From assembly GCA_038251405.1 (NCBI GenBank), contig JBBSBH010000016.1, positions 32,031-96,030 of the forward strand: DNA of 64,000 nt. Reading direction: 5' to 3'. The DNA comes from JADJLQ01 sp038251405 (GTDB lineage Bacteria > Bacteroidota > Bacteroidia > Chitinophagales > Saprospiraceae). The notes beneath the pieces are model-generated. The model had not been told where the DNA came from. It saw nothing but the letters and a program-made list of their open reading frames with translations, and made no database searches. The position numbers and the translations under genes were made by a program. This document shows positions 43,644 through 52,204 of this stretch, piece after piece; positions within the stretch are counted from its first letter, which is position 1, and each line of letters begins with the position of its first letter.

Positions 43644-44687
43644 ATGCAGATTATCCATTTGGACAGAAATGAAAATCAATATGGCCCGGCACCAGAGTGC
43701 CTTCAAGCCTTACTTGAAATTGACTCAAAACAAATAAGTGAATATTCCAGAGATTTCGAAGCAGGCATAAAAAGTCCACTTTCGAAGAGATTGGCTGATG
43801 AGTATGGTATAGAAGAAAGTAACGTAATGCTGGGTTATGGAGCTGAGGATATCCTGAAGCAGACTATCCATTGTTATGTTCATAAAGGGGATAAAATAAT
43901 GATTCCATCGTATTCCTGGTGGTATTATAAAAAAATAGCGGACGAAGTGGAGGGGATAAAAATTGAATATCCGATTGTGGAAGGTGAAGATGGCTTTTAT
44001 TATGACATTAAAGCAATGATAGAATGCTACGAAGAACATAAGCCAAAACTGGTTCTAATTAGTTCTCCCAATAATCCTACAGGGAACCGTTTGGAACTTT
44101 CTCAATTAAAGACATTATTGAGCAAAATGTCCGATTCAGTGGTTGTAGTTGATGAAGCATATACGTTATTTTATAACAGTGATAAATCCTACCTAAAAGA
44201 AATTATTAATTCATCGCCAAACGTATTGTTCATACGCACCTTTTCAAAATACTATGGTCTTGCAGGAGCCCGTATAGGATTTGCCTTCATGGGTCAAAAA
44301 CTCAGTCAATTGTCAACTTATTCTGCCCGATACTTAGGGTATCAGCGTATTTCGGAGATGCTTGCCCTTTCAGCTTTAGATGCTACTTACTATTATGATG
44401 AGATAAGGGAAAAGATGGCCGGTGATATGGACATGTTCAAGGGAGAATTTAATGCCCTTCCGGGGTTTAGAGCATATCCATCTTATGCGAATTTTATTTT
44501 AGTGAAAATTCCTATTGAGCTAAAGGAAGGCTTAAAGAATTTTCTTACGAATAGGAATATGATTGTAAAATTTATGGCAGAAGATGGGCTTAATAATCAT
44601 ATGCGGATCACCATCGGCACTCAGGAACAAAATAAAATGCTTATGCAGCTGATCAAAGATTACTTAAGTGAAATAAATTTAAAGTGA
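43644..44687 (+). CDS. HisC/CobD-like PLP aminotransferase-fold enzyme
   Basis: A 347-residue class I/II fold PLP enzyme. The N-terminus LDRNENQYGPAPECL, the SPNNPTGN loop (about 141-148), D170/Y173 in VVDEAYTLFY and Schiff-base K202 in RTFSKYYGLAGARIGF are those of the histidinol-phosphate aminotransferase/CobD branch. No histidine genes are near. The family also includes decarboxylases of phosphorylated hydroxy-amino acids (CobD on threonine phosphate, a homologue on serine phosphate). Its stop overlaps the GTG of the CDP-alcohol phosphotransferase, so I infer a role in making an amino-alcohol phosphate headgroup. Confidence 0.8.
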   Translation: MQIIHLDRNENQYGPAPECLQALLEIDSKQISEYSRDFEAGIKSPLSKRLADEYGIEESNVMLGYGAEDILKQTIHCYVHKGDKIMIPSYSWWYYKKIADEVEGIKIEYPIVEGEDGFYYDIKAMIECYEEHKPKLVLISSPNNPTGNRLELSQLKTLLSKMSDSVVVVDEAYTLFYNSDKSYLKEIINSSPNVLFIRTFSKYYGLAGARIGFAFMGQKLSQLSTYSARYLGYQRISEMLALSALDATYYYDEIREKMAGDMDMFKGEFNALPGFRAYPSYANFILVKIPIELKEGLKNFLTNRNMIVKFMAEDGLNNHMRITIGTQEQNKMLMQLIKDYLSEINLK

Positions 44688-45562
44688 CCTGGCTAGCTGA
44701 GTATAGAAATTCTTTAAAAATGACAGAGGTCGAAGACATATTTGACCTTTTCTTTTATCGACCAATTGCCTTTATTCTGGTGAAGTTAATTTACCCTTAC
44801 AATATTACCCCAAATCAACTCACCTATACGGCTTTGGTATTTGGGCTTATTTCTGGCATCGTGTATGCTCAGGGCTGGTCGGCAGGATTTATATGGGGAT
44901 CTTTGTTTTTTGTGCTATACAATATCTTTGACTGTGCTGACGGTCAACTTTCGAGACTCAAAAAAAACGGGACTAGTGCAGGGAGAATTATTGATGGTAT
45001 CGCCGATTATCTGGCTACACTGGCCGTATTTATTGGAATTGGTTTCGGCTTTGCAAATCACCAATCCAATCCTGGCTATTGGTGGTTTCTTATCCTGCTT
45101 TTAATTGTAAGTAGTTTAGTCCAGGCCATCTTAGTTGATTATTATAGAAATAGATTTATGGATTATGTTCTTAAGAGGAAAAGCACTTTTGACGAAGAGC
45201 TTGATGCTTATCGCACAGAATTGAATCAATTAGAAACGCAAAAAGATAAATGGGTTGATAAAACCATTATTAAAATTTATCTGGCCTATTGCGATTTTCA
45301 AAAAAAAATAATTAAAGAGCAAAAACAACAAAAACCATTTTTCGCTACCCCTGAAGAATATTATAAAAAAAATAAATTACCCATGAGGATCTGGATATTT
45401 ATTTGCTCCTCCTCTGAAATAACTATATTAGTCATTTGCTCATTAATTAACAGGTTAGATTTGTTTTTTATCATTGTTTTAATTGGTTTCAATGGGTTGG
45501 CTCTTTTTATGTGGTTTATTCAACAATCCATTGATCGAACTTTTAAAGTAGCACATATATGA
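44684..45562 (+). CDS. CDP-alcohol phosphatidyltransferase family protein
   Basis: A 292-residue membrane enzyme. The full CDP-alcohol phosphotransferase motif is present: D83, D86, G87, R91, G100, D104 and D108 in DCADGQLSRLKKNGTSAGRIIDGIADY, with Ser where Ala is usual before R91. Hydrophobic helices flank it, and a charged insert (about 160-230) interrupts the membrane part. It transfers a CDP-activated alcohol phosphate to a hydroxyl acceptor, or the reverse. The GTG start overlaps the preceding stop by 4 bp; an ATG at 44720 is an alternative. Context suggests ceramide as acceptor (inference). Confidence 0.85.
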   Translation: MTWLAEYRNSLKMTEVEDIFDLFFYRPIAFILVKLIYPYNITPNQLTYTALVFGLISGIVYAQGWSAGFIWGSLFFVLYNIFDCADGQLSRLKKNGTSAGRIIDGIADYLATLAVFIGIGFGFANHQSNPGYWWFLILLLIVSSLVQAILVDYYRNRFMDYVLKRKSTFDEELDAYRTELNQLETQKDKWVDKTIIKIYLAYCDFQKKIIKEQKQQKPFFATPEEYYKKNKLPMRIWIFICSSSEITILVICSLINRLDLFFIIVLIGFNGLALFMWFIQQSIDRTFKVAHI

Positions 45563-46296
45563 AAGCCGTCATTCTTGCGGCGGGCACAGCTACCCGACTA
45601 AGGCCATTAACCGATTCCGTGCCAAAGTGCTTACTTCCCGTGAAAGGTAAAAATATACTCAGTCGAACGTTGGATAACATTATTCCCCACCACCTTGAAC
45701 AAATAATTATTGTGACAGGATATAGAAGTCAGCAGATACGGGAATTTGTTCTTTCTGCTTATCCAGCATTAAATGTAAAATTTATTCATAATGACCTATA
45801 TGATTCGACAAACAATATTTATTCATTATGGTTGACGAAAAAGCATGTATTGGGAGGCAGTTTACTTTTATTGGACAGTGATATTATATTTGACAAACCA
45901 ATTATTACTTCAATCCTTACCAACGGCCATGAAAATTGCCTTGCCTTAAAAATTCATGCTGTTCAGGATGAAGAAATAAAAGTTAAAGCCGATAAGACCG
46001 GAAAAGTTTTGGAAATTGGTAAAAAAGTCAAAATCGAGGATTCGATTGGAGAATCCATCGGAATCGAAAAGTTTGGGGCCAGGTTCGTCACAAATCTATT
46101 TCAAACTCTTGATTTTGAAATACTAATTGCGAAAAATGTAAATGCCTTTTATGAAAGGGCCTTTCAGACTTTGATCAATTCTGGAGAAGATATCTTTACC
46201 CTGGATGTTACCCAATACAATTGTTTTGAAATTGATACCATATCTGACTATGAAACAGTCAATGATTTGAATCTGGAAAGTACAGGGGATGATTGA
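45559..46296 (+). CDS. Sugar/alcohol-phosphate nucleotidyltransferase
   Basis: A 245-residue NTP transferase. The N-terminal LAAGTATRLRPLTDSVPKCLLP (residues 6-27) is the nucleotide-binding signature, and LLLDSDIIF provides metal-binding D106/D108. The protein is of the short LicC/phosphocholine or inositol-phosphate cytidylyltransferase size. It overlaps the CDP-alcohol phosphotransferase gene by 4 bp (ATGA), so the two products probably act in sequence: NTP plus an alcohol phosphate gives the activated group that the membrane enzyme transfers. Substrate identity unknown. Confidence 0.83.
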   Translation: MKAVILAAGTATRLRPLTDSVPKCLLPVKGKNILSRTLDNIIPHHLEQIIIVTGYRSQQIREFVLSAYPALNVKFIHNDLYDSTNNIYSLWLTKKHVLGGSLLLLDSDIIFDKPIITSILTNGHENCLALKIHAVQDEEIKVKADKTGKVLEIGKKVKIEDSIGESIGIEKFGARFVTNLFQTLDFEILIAKNVNAFYERAFQTLINSGEDIFTLDVTQYNCFEIDTISDYETVNDLNLESTGDD

Positions 46297-47107
46297 AAAT
46301 TTAATTATAATTTCTCTAATAGGATTGGTAGCGGGGTTTATTCTTTCTATTCCAGCTGGCGGCCCTACCAGTATTGTTATCTTTACCAGTGCTTTAAAAG
46401 GAAATATCAATTATTGTCATCAGGTCAATTTGGGGGCTGCCTTGGCCGATCTGGTTTATGCATTTATTTCTATGTATGGTTTCGCAAAATTTTGGTCTAT
46501 CTTTAATTTGTATATTCCTTACCTATCCATTGGAGGCGCCTTTTTCATCTTGTTTATCAGTATTAAGTTATTAAATTCAGTATTTCCTATACCTAAAGAA
46601 AAAGGTATTGACCCCAACAAGCAATTAAATGTGAAATATCAGAACGGGTATCTAACGGGAGTCCTACTGGGCTTTCTAAATCCAGGTTTATTGATGAGCT
46701 GGATGGGGTCTTCACTATTTGTATTAACCTTACTTACTTCGTACGGCTTTAATGCTAGTGGCCTGGACCAAAAATTAAGGACAGAAGTAATTCTTGCCGA
46801 GAGTAATCAGTATGGGGAAAAGGATACCACCTTTACTAACCAGGCATCAAAATCCAATGAGAATCTAAAGGCTATTAAAAATGGAAGCACAGTTTCAATA
46901 GATCGGAATCAACTGCTACTGAGCATATTTTATGCATTTTCTGTGTCCATTGGAAGTATTACCTGGTTCTATTATGCATCCAAATTAATTGTAAAGTATC
47001 GGGAAAAATTTAATGATAAAATTGTCTTCCGTATAATTCAATCATTAGGAATAGCTTTGTTTTTAGTAGGACTCGTAATTGGATATAAAGGAATTATTAT
47101 GCTGTAA
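46289..47107 (+). CDS. LysE family transporter
   Basis: A 272-residue inner-membrane protein with about six helices. The N-terminal GFILSIPAGGPTSIVIFTSALKGN and the GAALADLVYAFISMYG segments match the LysE/RhtB exporter superfamily. A hydrophilic loop of about 65 residues (QYGEKDTTFTNQASKSNENL and surroundings) splits the helices, longer than usual for LysE. Known members export amino acids or related compounds. The start overlaps the nucleotidyltransferase gene by 8 bp, so it belongs to the same unit; whether it moves a headgroup precursor is speculative. Confidence 0.78.
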   Translation: MIENLIIISLIGLVAGFILSIPAGGPTSIVIFTSALKGNINYCHQVNLGAALADLVYAFISMYGFAKFWSIFNLYIPYLSIGGAFFILFISIKLLNSVFPIPKEKGIDPNKQLNVKYQNGYLTGVLLGFLNPGLLMSWMGSSLFVLTLLTSYGFNASGLDQKLRTEVILAESNQYGEKDTTFTNQASKSNENLKAIKNGSTVSIDRNQLLLSIFYAFSVSIGSITWFYYASKLIVKYREKFNDKIVFRIIQSLGIALFLVGLVIGYKGIIML

Positions 47108-47273
47108 CACTTTAGTTTTGCATTGGACTGCAGGAATAATTTGAAAATTAATTTTCCTGGAATTATTAAGAGATTTGCCTGGCTAAAAAAGGCTGTAGAT
47201 AATAAATGCATTTTATTCAACATAAATTGATTAACAATTTTACATAAGTGATTTACCCTGAAAAAATGGACAT

Positions 47274-47987
47274 ATGAAAAATTGGTTAAAAAGTATCGGG
47301 TATAGTAGAGATAAGTGGCACCTCTATATTCTTTTTCTATCTGCTCCGGTATTATTGACACTTTACAGGTACGAAGGCACCGCATCCAGGCTAGCTGGCT
47401 ATTTTGGAATACATGATTTTACTAATTCTACCCGACAACATACTTTTTATATTTACCAGCATCTATTCTTTTTCTGTTTTCTATTTCTACTTCCTGTCTT
47501 TTATCTTCTTTTTTTCAGACAAGAATCACTTCGCGACTATGGATTTCAGATGGGTGACTGGAAATCAGGCTTTAAAATAGTTTTGTTTTCTATTCCTATA
47601 ATAGTGCTCATTAGCTACCTCTCTTCAAATCAGTTAGATTTCAGAGCAGAGTATCCATTAGCCAAATCATTGATTACTCACCATGAATACATTCTTCCCT
47701 TTGAATTGGCCTATATTGTTTTCTATTATATTGCCTGGGAATTTTATTTTAGGGGATTTATTTTATTTGGATTGAAAGCAGAACTGGGAGCTGTAGCAGC
47801 TGTATTAATCCAGACCATATCTTCCTGTTTAGTACATATCGGTAAGCCTGAAAGTGAAATATTTTCCTCCATTCTGGCTGGTATAATATTTGGTGCCATT
47901 GCGCTTCGCACGAAATCATTTTGGTATACCTTTATTATTCATGCACTTTTAGGAGTCAGTCTCGATTTATTCATCATATTTAAATAA
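47274..47987 (+). CDS. CPBP family intramembrane protease-like protein
   Basis: A 237-residue membrane protein of the CPBP/Rce1-like (Abi) family. The first motif, usually EExxxR, reads WEFYFR (E156, R160), with Trp in the position of the first Glu. The following conserved His residues appear as H188 (SSCLVHIG) and H223 (FIIHALLG). The E-to-W change affects the residue thought to activate water in Rce1, so activity is uncertain. It is separated from the LysE gene by 166 bp and precedes the epimerase by 4 bp. Confidence 0.8.
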   Translation: MKNWLKSIGYSRDKWHLYILFLSAPVLLTLYRYEGTASRLAGYFGIHDFTNSTRQHTFYIYQHLFFFCFLFLLPVFYLLFFRQESLRDYGFQMGDWKSGFKIVLFSIPIIVLISYLSSNQLDFRAEYPLAKSLITHHEYILPFELAYIVFYYIAWEFYFRGFILFGLKAELGAVAAVLIQTISSCLVHIGKPESEIFSSILAGIIFGAIALRTKSFWYTFIIHALLGVSLDLFIIFK

Positions 47988-47991
47988 TAGT

Positions 47992-48984
47992 ATGGAGCGG
48001 ATTTTAGTCACCGGAGCCAACGGATTCATAGGATCACATATCGTAGAGCGGTTATTAGCTGATGGATATCATGTAATGGGATTGGTGAGGAAGACTTCTG
48101 ATCTGACTTTTCTTATTGGAATAAATGTTGAATTAGTGTATGGAGATATTACCGATCTGAATTCTATCTTTCATGCCACCCATAACATAAATATAATAGT
48201 ACATAATGCGGGTCTTGCTTCTGATTGGGGCAAATATGAAGACTTTGAAAGAATAAATGTTCAGGGAACAAAAAATATTGCTGAAGCAGCTCTAAGAAAT
48301 AATGTGAAAAGAATAGTGTACATGAGCAGTACGGCCATTCATGGATTTGGTTCGAAAACAAAAATGAATGAAAACTCGCCCCGCAACCATAAAGATTTTC
48401 CTTATTCTAAATCAAAACAAGTGGCGGAAGATTGGCTTTTTGATTTTGGTAAAAACAACCATCTTGAGGTCACTGCTATTCGACCGGGAAATGTTTTTGG
48501 GCCCCGGGATCATACCTTTATGAGCAAATACCTGGAGGCCATGGAGCGCGGAAAAGCAGCTGAAATAAATCATGGGGTATCGAAGACTTGCCCTACCTAT
48601 GTAGAAAATCTGGTACGTGCAGTATCTCTTGCTTGTATGCATAAAAATGCGGATGGTGAAGCTTTTATTATCACAGATGGCTTAGATATAGATTGGCATT
48701 CATTCAATAAAAAATTAGTCGCCTCACTCGGGCTAAAAAATAAACTAAATTCCTTTCCCTATACATTAGCCTATTTCGCGGGCTACGTTTTGGAGAAAAT
48801 CTTTACCCTGTTTAAAAGCAAAGAAGCTCCTTTGATTACTACTTATAGAGTACAAAATGGTGGTTTAGATTATGATTTTAGCATAGAAAAAGCAAAGTCG
48901 ATTTTAGGATTTAAGCCCATGGTTTCACCAGAGGATGCCATTTCCAAAACTATTGACTGGTATAAAAGAATAAGAAAAAGGTAA
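47992..48984 (+). CDS. NAD-dependent epimerase/dehydratase family, candidate ketoceramide reductase
   Basis: A 330-residue extended short-chain dehydrogenase/reductase. The Rossmann motif VTGANGFIGSHI (G8, G11, G14), catalytic Ser in MSSTAIHG and Y138xxxK142 (PYSKSK) are intact, so it is likely an active NAD(P) enzyme. In Caulobacter, a protein of this family (CerR) reduces 3-ketoceramide to ceramide. Here it closes a cluster with spt and the GNAT gene, so that role is the leading guess; nucleotide-sugar epimerase or 3-beta-HSD-like activity is the alternative. Confidence 0.8.
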   Translation: MERILVTGANGFIGSHIVERLLADGYHVMGLVRKTSDLTFLIGINVELVYGDITDLNSIFHATHNINIIVHNAGLASDWGKYEDFERINVQGTKNIAEAALRNNVKRIVYMSSTAIHGFGSKTKMNENSPRNHKDFPYSKSKQVAEDWLFDFGKNNHLEVTAIRPGNVFGPRDHTFMSKYLEAMERGKAAEINHGVSKTCPTYVENLVRAVSLACMHKNADGEAFIITDGLDIDWHSFNKKLVASLGLKNKLNSFPYTLAYFAGYVLEKIFTLFKSKEAPLITTYRVQNGGLDYDFSIEKAKSILGFKPMVSPEDAISKTIDWYKRIRKR

Positions 48985-48988
48985 ACCA

Positions 48989-49495
48989 CTAAGCTTTGGG
49001 CATCGTCATCGTGAGATCGATGAGCCTTAGCCTTCGCCGGGCATTTATTTTCACCTGGCCTGTAAAAAATAATTTGGCAGTAAACCAACCAACTACCGCT
49101 GCTATTCCAATTCCTTTTTGGAAATTATTAATCCTCGGCCCTCGAATTGCCTGAACACCCATGTAGGCAGCATATGGAATGGCAAACTTTGCCAGAGACT
49201 TTGCTAAAGCATTTCCTTTTTCAGGAGTATAATCAAACCCATTGATCGCTGCTAATGGAATACAATAATTATCAGAAACGCGGATACATTTCGCTTCCAG
49301 ATCCAGGTCCTGAATAGTAAAATCATGCCATAAATAATGCTTGTCTTCTTTAAGATGAATGCGTATATCGGTGCCAATAGGATATTTTCTGGTTTTTACT
49401 TTACCCGAAGTCTCGACTACCAGAAATGCCTGAGCGTCTGCATGATATGACAAAACAAATACAATACTCAACAGAACTACCTTGGTAAACTTCAT
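48989..49495 (-). CDS. Exported protein of unknown function
   Basis: A 168-residue protein starting at the ATG at 49495, which gives a proper signal peptide (MKFTKVVLLSIVFVLSYHADAQ); the frame extends 17 codons further to 49546 but adds no signal. The mature part contains a beta-rich region (KVKTRKYPIGTDIRIHLKEDKHY) and a hydrophobic C-terminal stretch (GIGIAAVVGWFTAKLFF, about 135-151). No domain recognised. It ends 4 bp from the convergent epimerase. Confidence 0.65.
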   Translation of the reverse strand: MKFTKVVLLSIVFVLSYHADAQAFLVVETSGKVKTRKYPIGTDIRIHLKEDKHYLWHDFTIQDLDLEAKCIRVSDNYCIPLAAINGFDYTPEKGNALAKSLAKFAIPYAAYMGVQAIRGPRINNFQKGIGIAAVVGWFTAKLFFTGQVKINARRRLRLIDLTMTMPKA

Positions 49496-49605
49496 ATGGG
49501 AACTCGGGAAACGAATATACGGGAGATTGCGCAGGATAAATTTCAATTTTAAAGATTAATTAAAACATCTGATGTGATTTTAACAAATCTAAATATTTGA
49601 TTAAT

Positions 49606-49613
49606 TATTTTTG
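49606..49613 (+). promoter_or_regulatory. Promoter element upstream of the gliding-type protein
   Basis: TATTTTTG matches TAnnTTTG and lies 8 bp before the ATG at 49622, predicting a near-leaderless transcript. Confidence 0.45.
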
Positions 49614-49621
49614 GCGCTTCA

Positions 49622-52090
49622 ATGCGGACCCTTATAATCACTATAGTTTTATTTGTTTCAACTTCATGCTTTGGGCAAAATTTTATTATTAGCGGGAACA
49701 CGGAATATACAGGCTGCAATTCTTTAGGGAAAGTCACCCTTTTCACATCCCTTACAGATGATTCCATCCAGTATTTAATGACCTTAAACGATTGCAATTT
49801 TCCATTGAGACCATTGCAAACCTCTACCGTCTTTGATAGTTTACCACCTTGTCATTACACATTTAAAGCCTTCAATAAAAATGGAGATAGTGCAGAAATT
49901 TCAGTAAAAGTAGGCCTTCAATTTAAAGCCCTGTTTACTACACCTTGTGATTCCAATGCTAGTATGGTAATAAACGATCAGTCGCTTTTAACCTCTTTCA
50001 CCTTATACAATTACACAGTAAATTCAAATGTCTTCAATGGCAATTTCAACCCTCCTTATACTTTAAAAATTAAAAACCGAGGTAATTATACTGATGAGTA
50101 TATACTAACTTCAATAGATACAAACATCTTTTCTATAATTTATAATGTCGATGTTTCTAATACTCAGGTATTTTATTTATCCGATGGATGCGGGGATTCG
50201 GATTCTTCACTGTATAAAGGCCTTTTAGAATTTCCCACACTACAACTTCAAAAAGATTGTAACAATAATTACATTTTAGAATCTTCAATTAACAATGCAT
50301 ACACTAACTTTCCCAATTCTCCATTTACTTACAAATGGTTTCAAAACGGTCTATTATTAAATGACACATCTTCCAGTTTGGTCTTTAATAGGTTTAATCC
50401 AAATGATCAGTTTCTCTCCGTGATTAATTATGACAGATGTGTATTTGTTTCTGAAAAGATTCAATCAATAGATACAAGCTCTTCCCTTTTAGATTATCGG
50501 TTGGAAAAGAGTAATGCTGCGCTTTGTAGAAATGATAGCGTAAACCTGAAGATTGTAAACCAGGGGTTATCAGATATAAAAGTGAGTTGGGACACCGGCT
50601 CATTTAATGATTCTACTTGGGTTTACAAACCTGGTTTCTATAAGGCATTTATTGAAAATGATCTTGGGTGCAGGGATACATTACTAGTAGAAATCAAATC
50701 GTCTGATCCCAGGCTCATCGCAAACAAGCAAGACAATAAGTGTTTTGCAGCATTCAGCTCTTCCATTGATCTTAATCTATCTGGGGGTATATTTCCTTTT
50801 AGATATACCTGGTCAGATTCTGTATTTATAGAGGATCGGATCAATATACGGAATGGAACCTATTGGCTTCATATTAGTGACTCTATTGGTTGCACCTTAG
50901 ATACTACATTTACTATAACCAGCCCTACTTCCCTGGGACTAAATCTCACTGCGCACGCTGCATCATGCGCACCTGCCAGAGATGGCAAAGTAACCTCTTC
51001 GGTGACAGGGGGCAAACCACCCTATGATATCCATTGGAGCAATGGTTTGAAAGTTTATGATGTGGATACATTGAGTGTAGGTATTTACACCATTACTGCG
51101 ACTGATAGCAATCTTTGTACGACAGCATTTACTTTTAGTATTGATGATTTATCACCATTGCGAGGCAATTCCATAGATACCATTTGTGCAGGAGGAACAC
51201 TATCTATCGGGTCGAAAAAATATACTTCACCCGGAAGATATATTGATACATTGACTTCAGTAAAGGGGTGTGACAGTGTCCATATTACTAATCTTACGAT
51301 CAACCCCGTTGTGGATTTTATTTTAATGGCTAAAGACCCTTCTTGTAATGGATTGGAAGATGGCATCATCAGCTTAACCAATATCACAGGGTTTCCCGGT
51401 TACACCTATTTTCTCAATGATAATAAAGTCATTCCGGATTTTTTGAAAAGCCTTAAATCTGGAAATTATACCGTGAAATTGCAGGATAGGTTTGGCTGCT
51501 TTAAAGAAAAAGGTATCGCTCTTTCCAATGCTGAAAAAATAGAATTCTCCATTGGTAATGATACCCTCATTGATTTTGGAGATACATTAAAAACAAAGCC
51601 GATTACAAATCTTGGGAGTTCTAGCATCAAATCAATAAAATGGAATACCTCACCCGATAATGGCTCTTGCAATAATTGTTTGCAGACTTTTAGTTATCGC
51701 CCCACCTCAGATCATACCCTGAGGGCAACTTTAACAAACGCTACCGGTTGTGAAGCAACAGACGAAATTCAAATACGCGTGAACCTGGATTTCAAGACCT
51801 TTGTACCCAATATCTTTAAGCCGTTAAATCCAAATTTTCAGCAAAATCAATATCTCACCGTAATGGCTGGAAGGCAGGTGGTAGGTGTCCGTTATTTCAG
51901 AATCTTTAATCGGTTTGGAGATCAATTATTCGAATCCCGATCTTTCGCCCCAAATGATACATCGGCAGGATGGGATGGAAATTTCAAAGGTCAGGCTGTG
52001 CCTCAGGGGGTTTATGTGTATCTGGCTGAAGTAGAATATTCCGATGGTAGAACTGGCTTAGTCAAAGGTGATTTTACCTTGCTTAGATGA
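49622..52090 (+). CDS. Large secreted protein with gliding motility-type C-terminal domain
   Basis: An 822-residue exported protein with an N-terminal signal peptide (about 1-18). The middle shows repeated beta-sandwich units, including SprB-like segments (SGGIFPFRYTWSDS, TGGKPPYDIHWSNGLKVYDVDTLSVGIYTITATDSNLC) typical of surface adhesins. The C-terminal about 90 residues (FVPNIFKPLNPNFQQNQYLTV, IFNRFGDQLFE, GWDGNFKGQAVPQGVYVYLAEVEY) form the gliding motility-type (type B) sorting domain. It is probably exported by T9SS and displayed at the cell surface or released. Confidence 0.87.
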   Translation: MRTLIITIVLFVSTSCFGQNFIISGNTEYTGCNSLGKVTLFTSLTDDSIQYLMTLNDCNFPLRPLQTSTVFDSLPPCHYTFKAFNKNGDSAEISVKVGLQFKALFTTPCDSNASMVINDQSLLTSFTLYNYTVNSNVFNGNFNPPYTLKIKNRGNYTDEYILTSIDTNIFSIIYNVDVSNTQVFYLSDGCGDSDSSLYKGLLEFPTLQLQKDCNNNYILESSINNAYTNFPNSPFTYKWFQNGLLLNDTSSSLVFNRFNPNDQFLSVINYDRCVFVSEKIQSIDTSSSLLDYRLEKSNAALCRNDSVNLKIVNQGLSDIKVSWDTGSFNDSTWVYKPGFYKAFIENDLGCRDTLLVEIKSSDPRLIANKQDNKCFAAFSSSIDLNLSGGIFPFRYTWSDSVFIEDRINIRNGTYWLHISDSIGCTLDTTFTITSPTSLGLNLTAHAASCAPARDGKVTSSVTGGKPPYDIHWSNGLKVYDVDTLSVGIYTITATDSNLCTTAFTFSIDDLSPLRGNSIDTICAGGTLSIGSKKYTSPGRYIDTLTSVKGCDSVHITNLTINPVVDFILMAKDPSCNGLEDGIISLTNITGFPGYTYFLNDNKVIPDFLKSLKSGNYTVKLQDRFGCFKEKGIALSNAEKIEFSIGNDTLIDFGDTLKTKPITNLGSSSIKSIKWNTSPDNGSCNNCLQTFSYRPTSDHTLRATLTNATGCEATDEIQIRVNLDFKTFVPNIFKPLNPNFQQNQYLTVMAGRQVVGVRYFRIFNRFGDQLFESRSFAPNDTSAGWDGNFKGQAVPQGVYVYLAEVEYSDGRTGLVKGDFTLLR

Positions 52091-52204
52091 TTCAATCGTT
52101 ATTATTCCTTACGTAAAAAGGTGTTTACTTTGACTCAGCTGTAGTAAAAAACCAGATTTGGCTATATTCGCCCTTCAAAATTAAAGTTTTAACAAAGGAA
52201 GGAA

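Noticed and set aside
43644..44687. Calling this gene hisC for histidine synthesis
   Set aside because: The fold and motifs fit HisC/CobD, but there are no histidine genes nearby and the gene is tied by overlaps to lipid-headgroup genes, so the symbol was withheld.
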